This document shows positions 1 to 8,530 of a stretch of DNA of 64,000 bases, piece by piece. The stretch's first letter is position 1. The number at the start of each line of letters is the position of its first letter. The notes beneath the pieces are model-generated. The model was given only the letters and a program-made list of their open reading frames with translations. It was not told where the DNA came from and did no database searches. The DNA comes from Streptomyces sp. NBC_01478 (GTDB taxonomy: Bacteria > Actinomycetota > Actinomycetes > Streptomycetales > Streptomycetaceae), in NCBI RefSeq assembly GCF_036227225.1, contig NZ_CP109444.1, positions 11,761,501 through 11,825,500 of the forward strand, given 5' to 3'. A program made the translations under genes and the position numbers.

Positions 1-2
1 GC

Positions 3-410
3 ATCCGCGCCTTCCCGGGCCGCGGCATCCGCGTGTGGGGCGCTCGTACGGTCGCCTCCGACCCGGCCTGGCGCTACCTGAACGTGCGCCGCTACTTCAA
101 CTACCTGGAGGAGTCGATCCTCGCGGGCACCCAGTGGGTGGTCTTCGAGCCCAACGACGAGGCCCTGTGGGCCCGTATCCGACGCAACGTGTCGGCGTTC
201 CTCGTGAACGAGTGGCGGTCCGGGGCGTTGTTCGGCTCCCGTCCCGAGGAAGCGTTCTACGTCAAGTGCGACGCCGAGACCAACCCGCCGGAGTCGGTGG
301 ACGTCGGGCGCGTGGTGTGCGAGGTCGGCATCGCGCCGGTCAAGCCCGCCGAGTTCGTGGTGTTCCGGCTGGCCCAGTTCTCGGACGGGACGGGCGAGTC
401 GGGCGAGTAG
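3..410 (+). CDS. eCIS contractile sheath protein, C-terminal part (5' end outside window)
   Basis: The reading frame is open from the window edge to TAG at 408-410, giving about 135 residues. They contain the hallmarks of the C-terminal domain of contractile tail sheath proteins: a GRGIRVWGARTV stretch, then VRRYFNYLEESI, then VVFEPNDEALW and VNEWRSGALFG, close to the phage and eCIS sheath consensus. The sheath surrounds the inner tube and contracts to drive it through a target membrane. It is followed after 58 bases by the tube gene, the normal order in eCIS and contractile phage operons. The N-terminal part, and presumably the ATPase and terminator genes of the same system, lie to the left of the window. 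Family assignment is firm; the missing start cannot be judged. Confidence 0.9.
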   Translation: MRAFPGRGIRVWGARTVASDPAWRYLNVRRYFNYLEESILAGTQWVVFEPNDEALWARIRRNVSAFLVNEWRSGALFGSRPEEAFYVKCDAETNPPESVDVGRVVCEVGIAPVKPAEFVVFRLAQFSDGTGESGE

Positions 411-468
411 TCCCCACTTCTGACGACCGTCCCCTTTTCATCGACCTCGGAAAGAGAAGCGAACGAGC

Positions 469-912
469 ATGTCCCTTCAGCCCGGTGACGCCCTCACCTC
501 ACACAACTTCGGCCTGCAGATCGACGGCGTCATGGTCGAGTACCTCCAGGAGGTCAGCGGCCTCTCCGTCGAGCAGGACGTCATCGAGTACCAGCAGGTC
601 TCGAAGGACGGCAAGCCCGTCACGAAGAAGATGCCCGGCGTGAAGAAGGCCGGCGAGTGCACGGTCACCCGCGGGATGACCGAGTCGGCGGCGTTCACGT
701 CGTGGATCAACGACTCCATCGCCGGGAACATGGGCGCCGCGCGCAAGAACGCGACGATCATGATGATGGACTACCAGAACAGCCCGGTGAAGCGTTACAA
801 CATGCGCAACGCCTGGTGCAGCAAGGTGGAGACCAGCGGGGTCAAGGCCGGGGACACCTCCGCGCTGACCGAGCAGGTCACCATCGTCTTCGAAGAGCTG
901 GTCATCGAGTGA
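469..912 (+). CDS. eCIS inner tube protein (Hcp/gp19-like, Cis1 type)
   Basis: This 147-residue protein has the length and signature of the phage T4 gp19-like tube family. It opens SLQPGDALTSHNFGLQIDGV, includes VSGLSVEQDVIEYQ, and ends EQVTIVFEELVIE, a typical terminal beta strand. Monomers stack as rings to form the tube propelled by the sheath. The ATG at 469 follows GGAAAGAGAAG. The gene lies between the sheath and the chaperone-like pair, and its stop overlaps the next start (GTGA), so it is co-transcribed and translationally coupled. A second tube-family protein sits at 5075-5512; this one, next to the sheath, is the likely major tube subunit. Confidence 0.92.
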   Translation: MSLQPGDALTSHNFGLQIDGVMVEYLQEVSGLSVEQDVIEYQQVSKDGKPVTKKMPGVKKAGECTVTRGMTESAAFTSWINDSIAGNMGAARKNATIMMMDYQNSPVKRYNMRNAWCSKVETSGVKAGDTSALTEQVTIVFEELVIE

Positions 913-1397
913 TCAGGCGTACGGCCGCGCGAACAGGGGGCGTGGGGAGCGTCGCCACGGCGGAGGCACCGGCTGCCGAGTCGGTGACCTCGGCGTCGCC
1001 CGCGTCGCCCGCCTCTCCGGTGGCAGCCCTGCGGACGGAGTTCTCCTTCGAACTGCCGCGCGGGTACGTCGACGAGTCGGGGACACGCCACCGCGCCGGC
1101 ACCATGCGGCTGTCCACGGCCAGGGACGAGCTCGTCCCCCTGCGGGACATTCGGGTCCAGGAAAACCCCGCCTACCTGTCGGTGGTCCTGCTGGGCCGCG
1201 TCATCACCCGCCTCGGCACGCTGCCGTCGGTGCACGACGGGGTGGTGGAGAACATGTTCGCCTCCGACCTCGCGTTTTTGCAGGACTTCTACCGGCAGAT
1301 CAACGCGGAGGGGCACACCCGGGCGGCGGTGTCCTGCCCGCACTGCTCGGAGCCCTTCGAAGTGGAACTGGCCGGGAGCCGCCTGGGGGAATCGTGA
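909..1397 (+). CDS. eCIS tail-assembly protein with C-terminal CxxC
   Basis: A GTG start at 909 overlaps the tube stop, giving 162 residues; a GTG at 942 is an alternative. The first 45 residues are Ala/Ser/Pro-rich. The rest (FSFELPRGYVDESGTRHRAG, then VLLGRVITRLG, then FASDLAFLQDFYRQIN) resembles the phage tail assembly chaperone-like proteins found after tube genes in contractile systems. It ends with a CPHC motif that could bind zinc with other residues. It overlaps a 50-residue ORF by four bases; such small pairs between tube and tape-measure genes act in tail-length control in phages. The chaperone role here is inferred from position and family resemblance, not from a catalytic signature. 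Confidence 0.7.
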   Translation: MIRRTAARTGGVGSVATAEAPAAESVTSASPASPASPVAALRTEFSFELPRGYVDESGTRHRAGTMRLSTARDELVPLRDIRVQENPAYLSVVLLGRVITRLGTLPSVHDGVVENMFASDLAFLQDFYRQINAEGHTRAAVSCPHCSEPFEVELAGSRLGES

Positions 1398-1546
1398 CGT
1401 ACGCGACCGACCGCCTGCACGAGGAGGTCGCGTACCTCGCCTTCCATCTGGGCTGGGGGCTGGGCGAGTTGCTGGATCTGGAACACGCGGACCGCAGGGG
1501 ATACGTCGAGCGGACCGCGGCACTGCTGAGCCGCGAGGAGGGGTGA
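1394..1546 (+). CDS. small eCIS protein, DUF6760-like
   Basis: A 50-residue ORF with GTG start at 1394, overlapping the previous stop by four bases, and TGA at 1544-1546. It reads MTYATDRLHEEVAYLAFHLG, then WGLGELLDLEHADRRGYVERT. This matches the short DUF6760 proteins that accompany contractile injection operons, which typically start with a TDRLHEEVAY-like helix and contain a LDLEH motif. The likely form is two amphipathic helices. Position directly after the tail-assembly protein and before the long ORF mirrors phage chaperone pairs. Function is not demonstrated. Its small size makes it easy to miss in automated annotation. Confidence 0.75.
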   Translation: MTYATDRLHEEVAYLAFHLGWGLGELLDLEHADRRGYVERTAALLSREEG

Positions 1547-1552
1547 ACTGAC

Positions 1553-4500
1553 ATGGCGGGGTTGTTGGCCGGCCTTTGGGGGCGGGTTCGAGGGGCTGGG
1601 CCGGGCTCCGACTTGGGGGTGCCGAGCGTGTCGGGTGAGCCCGCCGCGTCCCGCGCCTCCGGCGTGGAATGGCGGTCGGCGGCTCCGGTCCAGCGGACGC
1701 TGGGGCCCATGTCCCCGGTGGTGACGCTGGACTTCGCCGGTGGGCTGACCACATACGGGAATCCGGCACTGACCGGTGGGATCGTGGCCTCCGGGCGCGG
1801 AATACGGGTCTTGGACGACGCCGGGCGAGGAGCTGACACCGGCGGCGCGCCGGACCCCGCCCGCAACACCGTGACACGGGCCGCGACGGCCGGGCCGGCG
1901 ACGGTTCGGCGGCCGCCCGCACCGGTGCGGGCGGGCGGATCGGGCACCGTGCAGCGTGCGGGGGGAGGAGGGCCGGTCGGCGGTTCCGCCCCTGCGATGC
2001 CGGGCGCACCGGACGGGCCAGGCGCGTCGAACGGGTCGCTCGTGCCGTTGAACGCGTCGGGACACACCTCCGCCAAGCCCGCCAGGCGCCCCGAGCCGTC
2101 CGGTCCCTCGGGTTCGTCCGGTGGCCCCGGCGGGGAATCCGGCTCCCGGGGACCGTCGGCCCGGCAGGTCGCGCGAGCCACACTCTCCCGGTCCGCGAGA
2201 CCGCCGTTGCTCTCGGCGCCGTCGGTCACCCCACTGCGACGGTTGGCGACCGCGGGCGGGGGCCGAGCCGCCCGTGGCCAGGGCAGTGCGGCATCGGCGC
2301 CCGCGGCCGACGGGACGGCTTCCTCGGTCGCGCAGCGTATGCCACCAGCCGCACCCCCTGAAGCCGCGAAGGCCCAGGACGCCTCTGGCACGAGCGTCAC
2401 CGGACGGACGGCCACGGCGGGAGGGGAGCGCTCGGCAACGGTTCAGCGGTCGGTGGGCGCGGGCTCCACCGGGGCCGGGGTCCAGTCGGCCACCCCCCGT
2501 GATTCCGGTGTCGTAGCGGAACGCTCCGCCCTGAGCGGGACTGACCCGGACCCCGGGGCGCACCAGCACCCAGGAGGTCCGACTCCTGTCCAACGTTCCA
2601 CGTCCGGTGGGTCTACGGCGTGGGAGCCTGTGGGGTCGGCACCCGGAGCTAGGGGAGCCGGTCAATCACGAGCCGGGCTCGGCGCACCTCTGGCTCCGGC
2701 CCCCAGGGACGCTGACGCCGTCCCCACCGCGTTGGTCCAGGGCCACGATCGACAGCGGGGCAGCAACCTCGTATCACGTCGTACCGGACTCGGTGCGCCC
2801 TTGCGTCCTGCACCGTCACCTGCACCGGCAACGCCCACTGCCCCAACCCCGTCGACGCAGGGGCCGTCCGGCACGGTCACCGTGTCGCCGTCGGGTGGAG
2901 CGGCCACTCCGCGTTCGTTCCATCCGGCCGGCGGCTCGGTTCCGGCTCGTACGACGCCTGCTGTGCAGATGCTTCGTACGGCTGATGCCCCGTCATCGAC
3001 CACTACGACAGGGGCGCCGTCGGTTCGCGAACCAACGGACTCCGGTCGCAACCCGGCGCCGGCGGCCAGGTCGTTCCGGTCCGGGCATCCGGGCCCGGGC
3101 GCGAGTGACAGCCCTGTGCCCAACGCCGGTGCGGATCAGGTGACCCGATCCGCACCTTCCGGACGCGGCGCGGCGGACCCACCCCCTGGTCCGCCGCGCC
3201 GCCGCACCGTCCCGTCGCGTATGGTGCCCGGCGCGGCGGAGCCGGGGGTGGCGAAGGAGGCGTCACGACTCTCCGCCGAGCCGAGGTCTGTGCACTCCGG
3301 GCGGCGATCGGGCGGCGGCTCGACACGCGCGCCGGTTCAGCGACGCACCAGCGCCGCTGCGGCGGTTGAGCCGTCGGTGCAGGACGGCGACCGAACCACC
3401 TCGCAACCGGAGCTCGCCGACTCTGCCCAGCTCGCGGCGGCTGCCGGTTCGGCCCGGCCGAACGTTTCGCGCGTGCTCGCAGGTCCCGTCGGGCCCACGC
3501 CCCGGGCAACCCCATCCAGTTCTGCTGCCCCGGCCGAGGTCCTCGGCGCCGGCGACTCCGCGGCGGCCGTCGGTTCGGGCGCGCCGATTGTTTCGCGTGC
3601 GCCTTCGGCTCCCGTTGGGCCCACGACTCGGCCCGCTCCCGTAGGCACTCTCGGCCCCGCCGGCTCCACCGCTGCTGCCGGACTTCCTGCGCCCACCGCT
3701 TCGCGCGCTCCCACTGGGGCCCACATCCCCACGGCCCCACCCACTCCCGTGAGCCCTGTCGCCCCCGCCAGGTCCGCCCGTTCCGCCCCGTCCACCGTGC
3801 CGGGCTCGCCTGCCGCGCAGGCAGGGTCTCCGGTCCCCGTGGGGACGACTGCTGCCACCGCGCGGAGCGTGACACTCGCCCCGCGCGGTCCACGCTCCCC
3901 ACGAACCATCCACCCCATGTCCGCCACCCGTATGACCACGGTCCTGGCCCCGGCGGTGCAGCGCTCGTCCGAGGCAACGCGGCACACTCAAACTCCGGCG
4001 CCCAGCAGGCTGTTCGCGGTCGAGGGAGCGCAGGACGTTTCCGTCCGCCCCGCGAGGGGGCCCGAAAATTCAGGCATCGGGCCGGCCGACATGTATCGCG
4101 CGACGGAAGCGACTGAATCACCCGTCGCCCCTGGCCGCTCCCGCGTCACCCACAGCGTCCCCGCATTCGGCGACGCGGCGAAACCGGCCGTCGTGCATCG
4201 ACCCGAAGCATCATTCGTCCAGCGACGCCCGGCCACCGCACCGCCCAAGCAGAGGGCAGCTCCGGCCGACGGGACAGTCCCCGTCGCGTCGCTCATCCCC
4301 CGGACCATCACCCCGTCGCGCACGCCCTCCCTTTCCTCTTCCCCCTCAGGGTTCTTCACCTCAGCGTTTCCGAGCTCCGCGACGCCGATTCCGGTGGCCG
4401 CCGTAAAGGTGCGGCACTCCGGCAGCACGCCCCTTCCGGTCGCTGCCACCCACGCGACGGTGTCGCCGGGCGCACGTCCGACGCAGCCCGGCCGACCGCC

Positions 4501-5014
4501 ACTCCAGCGGGCGCAACGCCTGACACCCGCCCCGCGAACCGCCGTTCGGACCTCCGCACCGCCCGTCGCGCCCCGCCTTCCTCCGGCGCGCCGGCCGGTG
4601 ATCCCGGCTTCGGTCACCGCGTCCACCCGCACCGCGGCCACTCGATCCACCCCGACCGCGGTTCAGCGGGCCCACGACACCCGGCCGACCACACCTCCGA
4701 CCGGCCGGCCCACGGTACGGACCGCTCAAGCTTCCCCCTCGCCCGCAGACCATCAGCCCCCGGCACCACCTCCGCGCCCACCGGTCCTCGCACACTCACC
4801 GACCCCGCCAACTCCCGTGCAGCGCCAGACCCCAGCTCCCTCGGTACAGCACCCCATCCGAGCTTCCGCACCCCCCGGCTCCGCCCCCGACACCCTGACT
4901 CCCGAATCCCTCGACGCCCTCGCACGCTCCCTCCTGGAACCCCTCTCCCGCCTCCTGCGCTCCGAACTCCGCGGCGACCGCGAGCGCCTGGGCCGTCTTC
5001 GCGACGCTCCCTGA
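1553..5014 (+). CDS. Very long Ala/Pro/Ser/Thr-rich disordered eCIS protein with repeated VQR motifs
   Basis: This 1153-residue ORF starts six bases after the small chaperone-like gene. Almost all of it is low-complexity Ala, Pro, Ser, Thr, Gly and Arg with no visible fold. A VQR-type tripeptide recurs roughly a dozen times (VQRTLGP, VQRAGGG, VQRSVGA, VQRRTSA, VQRQTPA and others) at irregular spacing. Only the ends look structured: an N-terminal stretch with VVTLDFAGGLTTYGNP, and a C-terminal amphipathic helix SLDALARSLLEPLSRLLR. The slot between chaperone pair and baseplate genes is where contractile phages encode the tape measure. Classical eCIS tape measures are helical and lie elsewhere, so a ruler, scaffold, linker or exported cargo are all possible. 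Codon bias matches the neighbours and the frame is intact. Confidence 0.7.
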   Translation: MAGLLAGLWGRVRGAGPGSDLGVPSVSGEPAASRASGVEWRSAAPVQRTLGPMSPVVTLDFAGGLTTYGNPALTGGIVASGRGIRVLDDAGRGADTGGAPDPARNTVTRAATAGPATVRRPPAPVRAGGSGTVQRAGGGGPVGGSAPAMPGAPDGPGASNGSLVPLNASGHTSAKPARRPEPSGPSGSSGGPGGESGSRGPSARQVARATLSRSARPPLLSAPSVTPLRRLATAGGGRAARGQGSAASAPAADGTASSVAQRMPPAAPPEAAKAQDASGTSVTGRTATAGGERSATVQRSVGAGSTGAGVQSATPRDSGVVAERSALSGTDPDPGAHQHPGGPTPVQRSTSGGSTAWEPVGSAPGARGAGQSRAGLGAPLAPAPRDADAVPTALVQGHDRQRGSNLVSRRTGLGAPLRPAPSPAPATPTAPTPSTQGPSGTVTVSPSGGAATPRSFHPAGGSVPARTTPAVQMLRTADAPSSTTTTGAPSVREPTDSGRNPAPAARSFRSGHPGPGASDSPVPNAGADQVTRSAPSGRGAADPPPGPPRRRTVPSRMVPGAAEPGVAKEASRLSAEPRSVHSGRRSGGGSTRAPVQRRTSAAAAVEPSVQDGDRTTSQPELADSAQLAAAAGSARPNVSRVLAGPVGPTPRATPSSSAAPAEVLGAGDSAAAVGSGAPIVSRAPSAPVGPTTRPAPVGTLGPAGSTAAAGLPAPTASRAPTGAHIPTAPPTPVSPVAPARSARSAPSTVPGSPAAQAGSPVPVGTTAATARSVTLAPRGPRSPRTIHPMSATRMTTVLAPAVQRSSEATRHTQTPAPSRLFAVEGAQDVSVRPARGPENSGIGPADMYRATEATESPVAPGRSRVTHSVPAFGDAAKPAVVHRPEASFVQRRPATAPPKQRAAPADGTVPVASLIPRTITPSRTPSLSSSPSGFFTSAFPSSATPIPVAAVKVRHSGSTPLPVAATHATVSPGARPTQPGRPPLQRAQRLTPAPRTAVRTSAPPVAPRLPPARRPVIPASVTASTRTAATRSTPTAVQRAHDTRPTTPPTGRPTVRTAQASPSPADHQPPAPPPRPPVLAHSPTPPTPVQRQTPAPSVQHPIRASAPPGSAPDTLTPESLDALARSLLEPLSRLLRSELRGDRERLGRLRDAP

Positions 5015-5074
5015 CCCGACCCCCGTCACATCGCCGCCATGGCTCAACGACCCAAGGACCCGAGGACCCCACCC

Positions 5075-5512
5075 ATGCCAAGCCCCCTGGACCCCGCCTC
5101 CACCGTGTTCTTCCGGCTCTCCATCGACGGCCTGGACCTCGGTCTCTTCAACAGTTGCGAGGGGCTCGCCTCCGAGGTGCAGGTGGAGCAGCGCGAAGAG
5201 GGGGGCAACAACGGGTTCGTGTGGCAGTTGCCGTCACGGGTGACGTACTCGAACATCCGGCTCACCCGGCCGCTCACCCCGGACACGGGGAAGGCCGCCG
5301 CGTGGATCTCGTCCATCGCCACCGGGATCGCCCGGCCGACCGGCCAGATCGCCGCACTGCGCGCGGACGGTTCCGTCGTCGCGCAGTGGGGGCTCGTCGA
5401 GGTGCTCCCCGTGCGGTGGCAGGGGCCGAACATGGACCCGGCCAGCCCCGGCGTCGCCACCGAGACCCTGGAAATCGCCCACCACGGCTTCACTGACGCC
5501 AGGGGGACCTGA
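5075..5512 (+). CDS. eCIS tube-family protein (baseplate-proximal tube initiator type)
   Basis: A 145-residue gp19/Hcp-fold protein. The signature FFRLSIDGLDLGLFNSCEGL, then VTYSNIRLTRPLTPDTGK, then ALRADGSVVAQWGL and a terminal TLEIAHHGF strand, is typical of the second tube-like protein that links spike and tube. I prefer the ATG at 5075 because GAGGA stands eight bases upstream; an in-frame ATG at 5039 would add 12 residues without a good ribosome site. It overlaps the LysM gene by one base (TGATG). By analogy with Afp5-like proteins it would form the first ring of the tube on the spike. Confidence 0.87.
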   Translation: MPSPLDPASTVFFRLSIDGLDLGLFNSCEGLASEVQVEQREEGGNNGFVWQLPSRVTYSNIRLTRPLTPDTGKAAAWISSIATGIARPTGQIAALRADGSVVAQWGLVEVLPVRWQGPNMDPASPGVATETLEIAHHGFTDARGT

Positions 5513-6258
5513 TGCCCCCCACCGGCGCCAACAACAGCCTTGTACGGGCCCGTCTCACCATCCACCATCCGCCGAGCGGGTCGAGTCACACCCTGGGCGG
5601 CCGGATCGACGAGGTCGAGTTCCAGTTCAACCCCAACCAGTTGGAGCTCTCACGCTCGGCCTCCTGGTACGCCCAGCGGGCCGTCGGCTTCGACCGCGGG
5701 GCTCAGCAGGAGTTCTCCGGTGCCGACCCGGCCTCGCTGTCCGTCGAGGTCTTCCTCGACTCCTCCGCCACCCCCACCACTCCGGAAGTCCGCAAGAAAG
5801 TGGACCAGTTGCTCTCCTGCTGCGAGGTCGATCCGGAGAGCCTGCCGACCAACCGCCCGTCCCCGCCGTGGGTCCGTTTCTCGTGGGGCGGCTTCAGCAC
5901 CGTCCAGTTCATCGCGTACGTGGAGAGCGTCAGCGCCGCCTACTCGCTGTTCAGCCCGACCGGGGAGCCCCTGCGGGCCACATGCCGGCTGTCGCTCAAG
6001 GAGATCCCGACGCCGACCAAGGGCCAGAACCCCACCTCCGGTGCCCTGACCGCCCAGCGAGTCCACCGCGTGGTCGTCGGCGACTCGCTCCCCTCGCTGG
6101 CCTGGCGCGAGTACGGCAGCGCCACCCGCTGGCGTGCCATCGCCGAGGCGAACGGCATCGACGACCCCATGCGACTGCGGCCCGGCAGCGAACTCCTGCT
6201 GCCGTCGGCCGACGACGTACGACGCGGACGAGAACGAGAACGAGGCGGAACACCATGA
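5512..6258 (+). CDS. eCIS LysM baseplate protein (Cis7 type)
   Basis: A 248-residue protein. The N-terminal 160 residues carry the usual start of this family (FQFNPNQLELSRSASWYAQ), which resembles phage proteins clamping tube and spike. Residues about 185-235 form a LysM module: VHRVVVGDSLPSLAWREYGS, then WRAIAEANGIDDP and LRPGSELLLPS. In phage and eCIS baseplates the LysM protein glues the hub together rather than binding cell wall. The start ATG at 5512 overlaps the previous stop, and its own stop overlaps the spike start (ATGA). It is a core component and one of the surest calls in the operon. Confidence 0.93.
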   Translation: MPPTGANNSLVRARLTIHHPPSGSSHTLGGRIDEVEFQFNPNQLELSRSASWYAQRAVGFDRGAQQEFSGADPASLSVEVFLDSSATPTTPEVRKKVDQLLSCCEVDPESLPTNRPSPPWVRFSWGGFSTVQFIAYVESVSAAYSLFSPTGEPLRATCRLSLKEIPTPTKGQNPTSGALTAQRVHRVVVGDSLPSLAWREYGSATRWRAIAEANGIDDPMRLRPGSELLLPSADDVRRGRERERGGTP

Positions 6259-8123
6259 CGACTCAGACGACGAAGTCCTTCACGACCGTCCTGAAAGTGC
6301 TGGTCCAGGGCTCCCCGCTGCCCGACCCCGTGGCCGGGCGCCTCGTCTCCGCCTGGATCGACACGAGCGTGAACGTGCCGGCCGCCTTCCGGCTCGTCTT
6401 CAGCGACCCGGCCCGTGATCTGCTGAGCACCTTCCCCTCGCTCACCGTAGGCGCGAAGACGGAGCTGATCCCGTACACGGACGGCACCAAGGGCCGTCCG
6501 CTGCTCACCGGCGAGGTCACCGCTCTCGAGGCGGACGCCGACGGGACGGGCAAGTCGCTGATCGTCCGCGGATACGACCCCGGTCACCGGCTCCTGCGCA
6601 ACCGCCGCGTCGCCGGATACCCGAACATGACCGCCGCCGACATCGTGCGCCGGCTCGCCACCCAGAACGGACTCAGGACCGGGACGATCGACCCGACCCC
6701 GACCGTCTACGAGCTGGCCACCCAGCCCAATCTCACCGACTGGGACTTCCTGGCGCGTCTGGCCCGCGAGAACGACGTCCATCTGTACTTCGACGAAGAG
6801 GGCCGTCTCCAGTTCACCGCCCTGCGCACGGCCTCCGGTGCGCCCGCCGACACCACGCCGTCCGGGCAGAGTCCCTACGTCCTGGAGTTCGGCGCCAACG
6901 CCACCAACAGCCGGGTCTCCGTCACCGCCGCCGGGCAGGTCCCCTCGGTCTCGGTGCGCGGCTGGGACGTACAGACCAAACGACCCCTCTCCGCCGACGC
7001 GCCCGCCACCGCGAGCACGCAGATCCTCACGGACACCACACCCGCGAAGCTCAGCACCCCGTTCGGCGCCGCCTCGCTCACCGGCACGGCGGTCCCGTAC
7101 ACCACACAGGCCCAAGTGCGGCACGCCGCCCAGGCGTTGGCGGACGATGTGACGGGCTCCTTCGCCGAGCTGGAGATCGCCGTGAACGGCAATCCCGAAC
7201 TGCGGCCGGGGGTGCCGGTGGCGCTCAACGGCGCGGGGTCACCGTTCGAGGGCAAGTACACGGTCACGGGTGCACGGCACGTCTTCGCGTCGCGGCAGCA
7301 GTACACGACGTGGGTCCAGGTGAGCGGTCGTCAGTTCCGTTCGCTGTACGGGCTGGCGGCAGGCTCCCAGGAGGCGCCCGCCCTGCCCGGTGTCGTCGTC
7401 GCCGTAGTCAGCAACATCAAGGACCCGCTGAAGATGGGCCGGGTCAAGCTGCGCTTCCCCTGGCTGTCCGACACGTACGAGAGCGACTGGTGCCGGGTGG
7501 CGCAGTTCGGCGGCGTACGCGGGGGCGGGCTGATCCTGCCCGAGGTCAACGACGAGGTGCTGGCCGCCTTCGACCGGGGCTCGCTGGAGCACCCGTACGT
7601 CCTGGCCGGTCTCTACAACGGTGTCGACAAGCTGCCCCGCATCAAGGAGGGCAGCCCGCCCGTCGACGCCACCAGCGGCACCGTCAACTGGCGGAGCCTG
7701 GCCTCGCGCGGCGGCCAGGCCGTCGAACTGCTCGACGACGCCCGCAGAGCGCGGGGCGTACGGCTGCGCACCGGCGACGGGGCACTCACCGTCCACCTCG
7801 ACCAGAACCGTACGACCGTGACGATCCGCAGCGACGGCAGCGTCACCATCCAGGGGGCACGCGGTGTCGACGTGAAGGCGGGCGGCGACCTGAATCTCAC
7901 GGCGGCACGGGCGGTGAACATCTCCGCCGGGGCCGCGCTGAACCTCAAGGCCGGCGGCAAGGTTGGACTCACGGCGGGCGGCGCCGTGACCCTCGACGCG
8001 GTCGGCACCGCCAGCGTCAAGGCGGTCGGGCCGGTCTCACTGGTCTCGGCGGCCAACGCGTCCGTCACCGCGGCGACCGTGACGCTGACCGGTGTCACTC
8101 TGCGCAACGGGGTGCCGTTCTGA
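6255..8123 (+). CDS. eCIS spike protein, VgrG/gp27-gp5 fusion (Cis8 type)
   Basis: A 622-residue spike protein. Residues 1-370 are the gp27-like hub (PNMTAADIVRRLATQNGL, DWDFLARLARENDVHLYFDE). Residues about 380-460 hold the gp5-like OB fold (VVVAVVSNIKDPLKMGRVKL, FPWLSDTYESDWCRVAQ, LPEVNDEVLAAFDRGS). The C-terminal 150 residues repeat short G-x-V/L-x-L strands (VKAGGDLNLTAARAVNISAG), the beginning of a triple-stranded beta-helix needle. Trimers would form the puncturing tip. No effector domain is fused at the C-terminus and no PAAR gene is visible. Start and stop overlap both neighbours, so expression is tightly coupled. Confidence 0.95.
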   Translation: MTTQTTKSFTTVLKVLVQGSPLPDPVAGRLVSAWIDTSVNVPAAFRLVFSDPARDLLSTFPSLTVGAKTELIPYTDGTKGRPLLTGEVTALEADADGTGKSLIVRGYDPGHRLLRNRRVAGYPNMTAADIVRRLATQNGLRTGTIDPTPTVYELATQPNLTDWDFLARLARENDVHLYFDEEGRLQFTALRTASGAPADTTPSGQSPYVLEFGANATNSRVSVTAAGQVPSVSVRGWDVQTKRPLSADAPATASTQILTDTTPAKLSTPFGAASLTGTAVPYTTQAQVRHAAQALADDVTGSFAELEIAVNGNPELRPGVPVALNGAGSPFEGKYTVTGARHVFASRQQYTTWVQVSGRQFRSLYGLAAGSQEAPALPGVVVAVVSNIKDPLKMGRVKLRFPWLSDTYESDWCRVAQFGGVRGGGLILPEVNDEVLAAFDRGSLEHPYVLAGLYNGVDKLPRIKEGSPPVDATSGTVNWRSLASRGGQAVELLDDARRARGVRLRTGDGALTVHLDQNRTTVTIRSDGSVTIQGARGVDVKAGGDLNLTAARAVNISAGAALNLKAGGKVGLTAGGAVTLDAVGTASVKAVGPVSLVSAANASVTAATVTLTGVTLRNGVPF

Positions 8124-8530
8124 TGGGCGAGCAGTTCGTCGGCGCGGGCTGGGCGTTCCCGCTGCACACCGACGCCTCCGGCTCCATCGCCCTGGTCCGC
8201 CGGGAACGGGAGATCGAGGAGTCCATCCGGCTGGTGCTCGCCACCGCGCCCGGAGAGCGGCCCATGAGACCCGAATTCGGCTGCGCCGTACACGACTTGG
8301 TCTTCGCACCGGTCAACGAGGCGACCGCCGGACGCATCGGCTACGAGGTGCGGACCAGCCTGGAGCGCTGGGAACCCCGGATCGACGTGGCCGAGGTGGC
8401 TGTCACCGCATCCGCCGACGACGCGGCGGTGCTGCTGATCGACGTCCGGTACGCGATCCGAGGCACCAGCAATCCGCGCAGCCTGGTCTTCCCCTTCTAC
8501 GTGATCCCGTCCAGCGAAGGCGATGTGTGA
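8123..8530 (+). CDS. eCIS baseplate wedge protein, gp25/GPW family (Cis9 type)
   Basis: A 135-residue protein with the GPW/gp25 signature: an N-terminal GAGWAFPLHTD, VRREREIEESIRLVLATAPG, then ERPMRPEFGCAVHDLVFAP, the EPR-type core motif in which R-P-x-F-G is characteristic. The ATG at 8123 overlaps the spike stop (TGATG). It sits in the inner baseplate and contacts the sheath initiator and the gpJ-like protein. It is immediately followed by gpJ, the standard wedge pair in phage P2, T4 and eCIS. Confidence 0.93.
   Translation: MGEQFVGAGWAFPLHTDASGSIALVRREREIEESIRLVLATAPGERPMRPEFGCAVHDLVFAPVNEATAGRIGYEVRTSLERWEPRIDVAEVAVTASADDAAVLLIDVRYAIRGTSNPRSLVFPFYVIPSSEGDV

Noticed and set aside
1289..4795. 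Several long minus-strand frames (up to about 458 codons) antisense to the long eCIS protein
   Set aside because: They are Arg/Gly/Pro-rich shadows produced by the GC bias, with no ribosome sites or motifs; the plus-strand gene has operon coupling at its 5' end.
5868..6254. Upstream extension of the spike frame through the LysM gene
   Set aside because: It overlaps a clear LysM coding region, and ATG 6255 with the ATGA overlap is the usual spike start.
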